From a virus: a DNA stretch of 64,000 nt. The first letter of the stretch is position 1. Each line of letters starts with the position of its first letter. The stretch is taken from positions 62,001 through 126,000 of the IMG/VR virus record IMGVR_UViG_3300042382_000268. One strand, written 5' to 3'. Position numbers and translations under genes: made by a program. Below the pieces are notes generated by a model. It did not search any database. It was not told the origin of the DNA and saw only the letters and a program-made list of their open reading frames with translations. Below are positions 57,806 through 64,000 of this stretch, piece by piece.

Positions 57806-58723
57806 TTAAAATCCTTGCGGTGATCCGGGCCACGTTAATTTAGCAGCTTCGGGTGGAAATTTTTCTTTATTTGCAAGTGAAAAATCAAATGCATATCGAT
57901 TAGTTCTATATTTTTGGTGTTGCTGATCAATGTAGTCAACTAATAAACCTACAGAATTAAAAAAGTTTTCTGATAACGATATTTTTTCTGATAATTCACT
58001 TTTTAACCATAACAAATGTTGCCTTGCTGACGGGTGTAAGTCAGGAAATTTAGAACCATCGGATGCAACGAACTCATAAGTTAATTCTAAGCAGGTTTGA
58101 CAAAATTCTTCAAATGGCATTAACCAATGATCTTTGTGATCTTCCCATATTGGTTTTTCATATACCTGTAAATCAGGTAAAATTGCCCATCCAACGTACC
58201 CTGTTGCATGTTTAAGAGCGTTTTTAGTTAACTCAGTTTTTTCACCATAATCTTCTTTATCTCTCATATTAGAACCTAAATTACGAATATCACTAATACT
58301 TGTCATATACCATTGGCATCCTGTTGATTTTAGTAACCCTTGAGTCATTGAAATAAAGTTTAAAGTATGCATAAAATATGCAGGTTCGTAAAAAAACGTG
58401 TTAACCCATTTTTTATCATATAATTTTACATTATGATAATTGAAGATACTACCGTATGTTTTCCAGCCGTCAACTCGTTCTGGCATACTTTCTTGATGCC
58501 ACCAATCGTTTCTTAAATGAGATGACCATTGGACAATTACAATATCATCTTTTGTAAATTGAAATTTAGCATTTGCTTCTGAAATTCGTTCAGCAATTGC
58601 TTGGTTTCCAATACCGGATAACCCCCAATTATGCACTTCGTCAAATTCTAAGTCTAAAAAATTAGCCCATGTAGGCCAGGAGTAGCAAGTATAACTACAT
58701 CCAAATGCAAATATTCTTTTCAT
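57806..58723 (-). CDS. SGNH/GDSL hydrolase-like protein
   Basis: A 305-residue protein starting at ATG 58723 (MKRIFAFGCSYTCYSWPTWA); a longer start at 58768 would overlap the upstream gene and is not needed. GCSYT (residues 8-12) is the GDS-like block I with Ser10 as nucleophile. NWGLSGIGN (residues 32-40) fits block II. FPDLHPSARQH around 226-236 gives an Asp/His pair as in block V. These suggest an esterase, acetylhydrolase or acyltransferase acting on a polysaccharide, although activity is not proven and the family includes degenerate members. Its start is one base after the stop of the glycosyltransferase gene, so the two are translationally coupled. Confidence 0.7.
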   Translation of the reverse strand: MKRIFAFGCSYTCYSWPTWANFLDLEFDEVHNWGLSGIGNQAIAERISEANAKFQFTKDDIVIVQWSSHLRNDWWHQESMPERVDGWKTYGSIFNYHNVKLYDKKWVNTFFYEPAYFMHTLNFISMTQGLLKSTGCQWYMTSISDIRNLGSNMRDKEDYGEKTELTKNALKHATGYVGWAILPDLQVYEKPIWEDHKDHWLMPFEEFCQTCLELTYEFVASDGSKFPDLHPSARQHLLWLKSELSEKISLSENFFNSVGLLVDYIDQQHQKYRTNRYAFDFSLANKEKFPPEAAKLTWPGSPQGF

Positions 58724-58724
58724 A

Positions 58725-59732
58725 TTATTTTGGGCAGCAAGCTGAAGTTGGAGCAGCAGATGATTCAATTGCTACTGTTGTATTAACTGGATTTTTAAAT
58801 TTTCTACTACCTTTTATTACAGAATCAACAATTGCATCTTCAATTTTATCATTCATTATCATAATACCGTCATTACCTCGATCAGCAACTTCATCCATTG
58901 TTATTCTAATCGGACTGTATCGTCTAATATCTCCACCCATATCTAAAACATCAAACTTATCATAATCCGGATAGGAAACGTTAATTGAGAATGTTGATCC
59001 TACTACAATAGTAGCTGGTTTATCTAACGAATATGCTAAATGTTGTCCTACAGAATCACAACCTAAGAAGTAGTCTGCATTTGCAATAATGCCTGCCCAT
59101 TTACGTAGATCAATGTTTTGTGGCATTGCAACTACGTCTTTACAACCATGTTTAGCAAATTCAATACCAAATTCTGCCATTACTACTACTGCAAAATTTT
59201 TCTGTAATTTTTTAACAATATTCAGTAAATGAGTACTTTCAAAACTACGTCCAGATGCATCATATATAACACCGTCCTTGTTAGTTACGCCACGACCAAA
59301 TGGTTGAAACACAACTACTTTGTCTTTTTTAGTTTTTTCTTTAACTTCTTTAATTGCAAAATAACCTGTAAGCATTTCGTCATTTGATAACCGCATTGTT
59401 GGTTTTTGTAATGTTCTAACGCCTTTATTGTTAATTGCAATATCATATGCTTGCGCAATTGAACATTTTTGATTATAATATTCCCAAATACGATATGGTT
59501 CTGGAGATACTAAATCCATATTAATAAGTTTATCTTCAAATAAATTTTTGTGCCAATGATCGTACGCACGTTCGTGTAATAACGGATGGCCTTTATAAAA
59601 GTCAGTGCCGCCTTCGCATACTATAATAAAATCTTTACTAACTTCTTCTGCGTATTTTTCTAATGCTGGTATAGAACAGATTACTCTACCTGCTCCTCCA
59701 TTGATAAAAAACGCTTTTGCTCTTTCTGTCAT
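58725..59732 (-). CDS. Glycosyltransferase family 9-like (heptosyltransferase-like) protein
   Basis: A 335-residue protein with SD AAGGAG and ATG at 59732. The N-terminus FFINGGAGRVICSIPALEKY has the G-(G/A)-x-G-(R/D)-x-x-x-(S/A)-x-P-A-L pattern of GT9 acceptor domains. The C-terminal half has VVVFQPFGRG near residue 140 and DLRKWAGIIANADYFLGCDS followed by VGQHLAYSLDKPATIVVGST near 205-248, the nucleotide-sugar binding region. It probably adds a sugar to a glycan or lipid-linked acceptor in the cytoplasm. The C-terminal 30 residues (TVAIESSAAPTSACCPK) are unusual, with a CC near the end. It is the first gene of the operon. Confidence 0.75.
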   Translation of the reverse strand: MTERAKAFFINGGAGRVICSIPALEKYAEEVSKDFIIVCEGGTDFYKGHPLLHERAYDHWHKNLFEDKLINMDLVSPEPYRIWEYYNQKCSIAQAYDIAINNKGVRTLQKPTMRLSNDEMLTGYFAIKEVKEKTKKDKVVVFQPFGRGVTNKDGVIYDASGRSFESTHLLNIVKKLQKNFAVVVMAEFGIEFAKHGCKDVVAMPQNIDLRKWAGIIANADYFLGCDSVGQHLAYSLDKPATIVVGSTFSINVSYPDYDKFDVLDMGGDIRRYSPIRITMDEVADRGNDGIMIMNDKIEDAIVDSVIKGSRKFKNPVNTTVAIESSAAPTSACCPK

Positions 59733-59754
59733 GTGTACTCCTTATTTTTGATTA

Positions 59755-59790
59755 CTATAGTATTTTAGCAGAAAACAAACCATAAGTCAA
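59755..59790 (-). promoter_or_regulatory. Sigma70-like promoter for the sugar-modification operon
   Basis: On the minus strand TTGACT (59785-59790) is followed after exactly 17 bases by TAAAAT (59762-59767). Each differs from the sigma70 consensus at one base. The predicted start near 59755 is about 23 bases from the ATG. This is the best host-type promoter in the window. Confidence 0.75.
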
Positions 59791-59803
59791 TAGTTTTGAG
59801 TTA

Positions 59804-59811
59804 GATAAATA
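59804..59811 (+). promoter_or_regulatory. Late promoter-like element GATAAATA
   Basis: GATAAATA on the plus strand, divergent from the sigma70-like promoter. The predicted start near 59817 leaves 13 bases to ATG 59830. Confidence 0.5.
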
Positions 59812-59829
59812 TACAAAACGAGAACTATT

Positions 59830-61437
59830 ATGACAGATTTTTTAAGAGGTCCAAACAACACATTTCGATTAAATCATCGGTATCCATCTTTTGGTAGACC
59901 ATGGACGCGAGTGTATGCCGATACGTTAATTGACAGTTGGTTTGTTGGCGATTTTTCAAGTGCTAACTACCTCATCACTGTGGAATTTGATTCAAATCAG
60001 AAAGAAACAATGCAGGTATTAGTAATAGCACGACCGGAACATGCAAGTTTTACAATCTACGGTCGTACAAGTATACAAGACGAACTTATAACCTTATCAG
60101 CTACTGTAACAGCTAGTAAATTATATTTAACTGCGTCTTCTGCAAGTAGTGCATTTGACGGAGCAAAAGTAATTTTTACAGCAACTTATGCCGAAACAAT
60201 TAGTCAACTTGGTAAACCTACTGTAGTTCCTGGAACATCGTCCGGCGGAAGTGCGTTAGATCCGATTGATAATGCTCATTCATTTGGAACTATTGCAGTA
60301 CTTTCGCAAGAAAATGTAACAGCAGCTGCAGCATCTGATGAAATCACATTTTTAACTGGTAACGGTATTAATATTACTACTAATAATACATCAAAGTCAA
60401 TAACATTTAGTTCAGTTGTTGATCTTTTTAAAACTGTTACTGTTGGTAGTACAGTTATAACCGCATCAGATCCAAATGATTCTATAAGATTTTCTGCAAG
60501 TAACGGCGTTGCAATAACTGCATCTACATTAACTAATACAATTTCATTATCAGCTACAGGTATACTAAGTAGTTTAGATGTGTCTGGTGATAGTACACTT
60601 AATACGTTAACTGTTTCCGGAAATACTATATTATCAAATTTAACAGTTAATGGTAATTTAATAATTAACGGGTCTACTACATCTGTAAATTCTACTGCAT
60701 TAACTATTGCTGATTACAATATTACATTAGCACAAGGTGCAACAACATCTCAACTTGCAAATGGATCAGGTATTACTATTGCAGGCGCTCTTGCATCATT
60801 GAACTGGGATCATTCTACATCAAGTTGGCAATCAAATAAGATCATTACACCATCAGTAAACAATGCGCTAACATTAGGCACATCTGGAATGTTATGGCAG
60901 AATGTATATGCTACTACATTAACTGGTACATTAGCTGCCGGAGCTCAACCTAATATTACTGCGTTAGGTTCATTGAGTACACTAACTGTAAATGGATTAG
61001 CATCATTTAATGGGACATCAACATTTACCGGCAGTGTATCTGCAGCTACAGTATCAGTTAGTGGAATATTAGATGTAACTTCAACAAGAGAAACTGTAGT
61101 TGATGTTACTAGTGCATCGACTGTTAATTACGATTATGCAGCATCATCAATATTTTATCATTCTACTAGTCCAGCTGTAGATTGGATTGCAAATTTTGCA
61201 AATTTACCTAATACAGTAAATGGTAAATCGATTACACTTAATATTATTGTGCCACAAGGCAGTACTGCTTATAAAATTTCATCGGTTACAATAGCCGGCG
61301 TATCGCAAACAATATTATGGTCGGGATCTTCATTGCCAGCTGGCACTGCAAGTAAAACTGATATATGGGCTTTTACATTTATAAGACGAAGTAATGCATG
61401 GACATTGTTTGGTTCACGTTCGGCAAATTTTGGATAA
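59830..61437 (+). CDS. Virion structural/fibre protein
   Basis: A 535-residue protein. The N-terminal 130 residues (MTDFLRGPNNTFRLNHRYPS, then GRPWTRVYADTLIDSWFVGD) form a non-repetitive attachment-type domain. From residue about 160 come fibre modules: ENVTAAAASDEITFLTGNGI, NGNLIINGSTTSVNSTALTI, LNWDHSTSSWQSNKI. These correspond to the VDDKNLEL-type module of the genes at 13606 and 30789. The C-terminal 130 residues (STVNYDYAASSIFYHSTSP, then SITLNIIVPQGSTAYK) form a beta end domain similar to that of the gene at 23113. Probable tail fibre with an N-terminal particle-binding domain. Confidence 0.75.
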   Translation: MTDFLRGPNNTFRLNHRYPSFGRPWTRVYADTLIDSWFVGDFSSANYLITVEFDSNQKETMQVLVIARPEHASFTIYGRTSIQDELITLSATVTASKLYLTASSASSAFDGAKVIFTATYAETISQLGKPTVVPGTSSGGSALDPIDNAHSFGTIAVLSQENVTAAAASDEITFLTGNGINITTNNTSKSITFSSVVDLFKTVTVGSTVITASDPNDSIRFSASNGVAITASTLTNTISLSATGILSSLDVSGDSTLNTLTVSGNTILSNLTVNGNLIINGSTTSVNSTALTIADYNITLAQGATTSQLANGSGITIAGALASLNWDHSTSSWQSNKIITPSVNNALTLGTSGMLWQNVYATTLTGTLAAGAQPNITALGSLSTLTVNGLASFNGTSTFTGSVSAATVSVSGILDVTSTRETVVDVTSASTVNYDYAASSIFYHSTSPAVDWIANFANLPNTVNGKSITLNIIVPQGSTAYKISSVTIAGVSQTILWSGSSLPAGTASKTDIWAFTFIRRSNAWTLFGSRSANFG

Positions 61438-61440
61438 ACT

Positions 61441-62247
61441 ATGACATTATTGTGTTCATTAAAATCAACTACGTTTTGGGTTTCTACTACTGGTTCGTTA
61501 CCGTCTGCTGTTGGCCAACAGGCATATGCATCTGCCGGCACGTATTTTTGGACAGCGCCAATTGGCGTTACATCTGTATGTGTTGTGTGTGTCGGGGGCG
61601 GTGGCGGTGGAGGGTACGGTAATTCTGCTAATTGGAATGGGTCTGCAGGCGGCAATTTAAGATATGCTAACAATATACCAGTAGTTCCAGGTAATGCGTA
61701 TACTGTTGTAGTCGGCGCAGGCGGAACTAACTACTTAACTACTGGTAACCCAAACGGAGGAGCTGGTGGTACTAGTTCATTCAACGTATCATCTGTAATA
61801 GCAACTGGCGGTGGCGGTGGTGGAGCAGTAGCCGGTGTTTCAACATCTTCCGGTAACGTTGGATTCGGCGGTAATGGCGGTAATGGACTTGTAACTGTTG
61901 ACGGCGGTGGTGGAGGGGCAGGCGGTTATTCCGGTAACGGCGGTGCCGGTGGCTCGGTTGCCCCTCCGGGAGGAGGCGGCGCAGGTGGTCGAAACGGGAG
62001 CGGTGGCCCAGGTGGGGGTGGGGTTGGAATTTACGGCGAAGGCCCGTCGGGGTCAGTTACAGGCGGCGGAGGGTCAGGCGGCGGTTCTACAGTCGACGGA
62101 AGCGGAGGCGGATCGTATCAAGCAGGCGGCTTGTTTGGTGGAGGCGGCGGTTCTGGATACAGCGGCGGACCAGGCGCAAGCGGCGCAGTTAGAATAATTT
62201 GGGGACCAAACAGATCATTCCCTTCAACTAATACTGGTAATTTATAA
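61441..62247 (+). CDS. Glycine-rich fibre-tip protein
   Basis: A 268-residue protein starting three bases after the upstream stop. It is the same glycine-rich domain type as the Cys-rich proteins (GTYFWTAPIGVTSVCVVCVG at the front, PGNAYTVVVGAGG, and GASGAVRIIWG near the end) but nearly Cys-free. More than 100 residues in the centre are Gly-rich, with many GGGGG or GGNGG blocks (for example GGNGGNGLVTVDGGGGGAGG), compatible with polyglycine II helices. The strand order matches tail fibre tip adhesins. It may cap the fibre encoded just upstream. Confidence 0.75.
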   Translation: MTLLCSLKSTTFWVSTTGSLPSAVGQQAYASAGTYFWTAPIGVTSVCVVCVGGGGGGGYGNSANWNGSAGGNLRYANNIPVVPGNAYTVVVGAGGTNYLTTGNPNGGAGGTSSFNVSSVIATGGGGGGAVAGVSTSSGNVGFGGNGGNGLVTVDGGGGGAGGYSGNGGAGGSVAPPGGGGAGGRNGSGGPGGGGVGIYGEGPSGSVTGGGGSGGGSTVDGSGGGSYQAGGLFGGGGGSGYSGGPGASGAVRIIWGPNRSFPSTNTGNL

Positions 62248-62262
62248 CAACATGGAAAAAAT

Positions 62263-62877
62263 ATGTCAATAAGTCAAAAACCTTTACGCTCTGAATTAGG
62301 ATTTGTAAGTCCTGGTTTTGCAGTCGATGTATACGGAAATGTTAACATTGCCGGTGCATTTAAAATAAACGGTGTGTCTATATCATCGTCATCTGGTACA
62401 TTACCAAGCATGTATGTAAACAGTAGTTTAACAAGAGTAGGTACATTAACACAATTAACAGTTAACGGGAACACATCGGTATCTGGCGGTACATTATCTG
62501 TATCATCGACTGGAACAGTTAGTATAACTGCAGGCACGACTGGAACCTTAAATAATATTACAATTGGTAACAATGTTGCAGCAGCTGGATCATTTACAGA
62601 TTTAGCAGCTGACAATGCATCTTTTACTGCGTTAACTACATTAACTTTATCAGCAACGAGTGTATCAGCAACTAATCTAACAAATACAGGAACGTTAAAT
62701 ATCAATCCCACTACTGTAGGTGCAATTAATCATGTAAATATAGGGTATACAACTCCTGGTACAGGAAAATTTACCACCTTATCAATTACAACAACTCCAT
62801 CTAATAACACAGATGCAACAACAAAACAATATGTCGATACAAGAATTTCAGCAATGGCTATTGCTCTTGGATCATAA
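62263..62877 (+). CDS. Small fibre protein with C-terminal KQYVD motif
   Basis: A 204-residue protein beginning MSISQKPLRSELGFVSPGFA. It has a YGNVNIAGAFKINGVSIS module near residue 25, TVSITAGTTGTLNNITIGNN near 85 and a repeat of that unit (NINPTTVGAINHVNIGYTTP) near 145, and ends NTDATTKQYVDTRISAMAIA. The last element (DATxKxYVD) is a common phage tail fibre motif. It is likely a short fibre or connector between neighbouring fibre proteins. Confidence 0.75.
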   Translation: MSISQKPLRSELGFVSPGFAVDVYGNVNIAGAFKINGVSISSSSGTLPSMYVNSSLTRVGTLTQLTVNGNTSVSGGTLSVSSTGTVSITAGTTGTLNNITIGNNVAAAGSFTDLAADNASFTALTTLTLSATSVSATNLTNTGTLNINPTTVGAINHVNIGYTTPGTGKFTTLSITTTPSNNTDATTKQYVDTRISAMAIALGS

Positions 62878-62888
62878 CGGAGATATAA

Positions 62889-64000
62889 ATGGCAAAACAA
62901 AGAATACAAAATTACGTTTTTTTACCCGGTGTTTCGAGTAGCAGTAATGCTTATCCAAATGCGTATTCTCTATTATCAACAAATAAAGAATTTTTAAAAG
63001 CAGAAACAAAAGCATATATTAATGCACAGATTGCAGTAGATACTGCATCAAACTTATACCCAAATGCAGTTACATTATTAACTAATAATAAAGCATTTAT
63101 TATTGATGAAATTATTGCGTGGGTTGCATATCGTGTAACTAATAATATTTCTCCATTTGTAGGATATACTTATAGCGTGGCATCTTGTAGACGTGATACT
63201 AGTTATCTCATAGATGCGCTTATTTATGACATTAGATACGGTGGCAATGAACAAACTATTGATATTTGTAAAAATATGTGGCAAGGTGGTGCAGCTCAGT
63301 TAATATCTCCTACACAAGAGATTGCAGGGTTTACTCAAATATTTACAATAATTACAAACTTTATTTTACCAAAGACTGCGTACACAAGCCAACAAAGTCC
63401 AGTAACTTCTACACAAAACATAACAGGTACTGCAGGCGAAGCAGCTGTTCCAAATCGTATAAATTCATTACGAGATTTGTTAACTAATTCAATTCCAAAT
63501 GGCTTATCTGTATTACCACCAATAACTTATTCGTTAAGAAAGTTTGCAGGATATGCATACAATCAGTCACGTTGCGATCGTGATATTGGTATGTTATTAG
63601 ATGCCTATCTATATGATTTAAGATACGGCGGCAATTTTAAAACTAGATACGTGTCGTCTAAATTTTGGAATGGAGTTATTCCTCAAATTGTAGGCGATAG
63701 ACAACCTGAGATTACTGCACAGACCTTTTTAAGAGATTTAGTAATTAACACTGTGTTTACTCAAACTGCGTATACACCGTTGCAAACGACTATTGATATA
63801 GTAACTAACGGATTAACTATTGCAGAATCAGGTAGTTCGGCAAGAATAACGTCATTATCAAACGAATTTTTAGGTGTGCTTACTAACGGATTAACAAGTA
63901 TGCCAGCGTTAACTACTGGTGTAACTACTATTAAACTACAAGGCAAGTATAAATTAGATTCGATATTGTTAATCACAAATACAACGTCTAATCAAATTTT
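62889..64000 (+). CDS. Structural protein with CxRD helical modules (partial, 3' end beyond window)
   Basis: The frame opens at ATG 62889 with SD GGAGA and stays open for 370 codons to the window end. It starts MAKQRIQNYVFLPGVSSSSN, a start I recall from large structural proteins of cyanobacterial T4-like phages. It contains two helical modules, SCRRDTSYLIDALIYDIRYG (nt 63180) and RCDRDIGMLLDAYLYDLRYG (nt 63560), each followed by GN and a helix. Between them are Leu/Ile/Thr/Asn-rich helices. The full length and the C-terminal part are unknown. Confidence 0.75.
   Translation, partial: MAKQRIQNYVFLPGVSSSSNAYPNAYSLLSTNKEFLKAETKAYINAQIAVDTASNLYPNAVTLLTNNKAFIIDEIIAWVAYRVTNNISPFVGYTYSVASCRRDTSYLIDALIYDIRYGGNEQTIDICKNMWQGGAAQLISPTQEIAGFTQIFTIITNFILPKTAYTSQQSPVTSTQNITGTAGEAAVPNRINSLRDLLTNSIPNGLSVLPPITYSLRKFAGYAYNQSRCDRDIGMLLDAYLYDLRYGGNFKTRYVSSKFWNGVIPQIVGDRQPEITAQTFLRDLVINTVFTQTAYTPLQTTIDIVTNGLTIAESGSSARITSLSNEFLGVLTNGLTSMPALTTGVTTIKLQGKYKLDSILLITNTTSNQI

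Noticed and set aside
58724-58768. Upstream start of the SGNH-like gene
   Set aside because: It would overlap the glycosyltransferase gene and precede the block I motif with unrelated sequence; MKRIFAFGCSYT is a normal N-terminus.
61269-61673. Minus-strand 134-codon frame across the junction of two fibre genes
   Set aside because: It has no ribosome site and covers well-supported plus-strand genes.
1-64000. tRNA genes, insertion sequences, integrase or attachment sites
   Set aside because: No cloverleaf, transposase or integrase frame was seen; gaps between genes are all shorter than about 120 bases.

Overview
This window is part of a large AT-rich T4-like myophage (Caudoviricetes) genome. 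The diagnostic evidence is a collinear T4-type head cluster (portal gp20, small ORF, gp67-like core, gp21 protease, gp22 scaffold, gp23 capsid). A tail tape measure protein precedes it and a baseplate gene related to T4 gp26 runs divergently at the left edge. Many of the other proteins look like those of the marine and freshwater T4-like phages best known from cyanobacteria and pelagic bacteria: fibre-like structural genes, a phage carbamoyltransferase and a PKHD-type 2OG oxygenase. No photosynthesis gene, tRNA, integrase or replication gene lies in the window, so the host cannot be named from it.

Layout. 1-495 (minus): partial baseplate hub gene. 558-4097: tape measure. 4122-10017: head morphogenesis operon, closed by a rho-independent terminator. 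10082-13574: three virion-type proteins. 13606-35426: a block of five very large, modular fibre-like genes. They share mosaic modules including NTAIG (trimeric-adhesin head-like) repeats, beta-helix rungs, a CxRD helical module, LamG domains, a polyglycine domain and an Asn/Tyr repeat protein. 35436-37515: a 2OG-Fe(II) oxygenase plus two paralogous proteins of unknown function. 37616-51647: two small virion-like proteins, then two giant paralogues with N-terminal CBM5/12-like repeats, a beta-helix, a BNR-like propeller and a shared C-terminus. 51663-55963: two small beta proteins, then a cassette of three cysteine- and glycine-rich proteins interleaved with two tail-fibre-assembly-chaperone-like proteins. 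56000-59732 (minus): a three-gene surface-sugar-type operon (carbamoyltransferase, SGNH-like protein, GT9-like glycosyltransferase) behind a good sigma70-like promoter. 59830-64000: more fibre proteins, the last one cut by the window edge.

Regulation. The motif NATAAATA/CTAAATA, the late-promoter element of T4-like phages, recurs between genes and often includes the stop codon of the upstream gene. Three hairpin terminators are visible, one of them bidirectional between convergent operons. The minus-strand sugar operon instead has a host-type -35/-10, which suggests earlier expression than the virion genes around it.

How it fits together. The left part builds the head and sets tail length. 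The middle and right parts encode a very large set of adsorption structures with duplicated sugar-binding-type modules and paired adhesin/chaperone genes. The enzymes may modify virion or host-surface components. The most distinctive parts are the Cys/Gly-rich adhesin-chaperone cassette and the insertion of a helical CxRD module array into one of two otherwise collinear beta-helix proteins.
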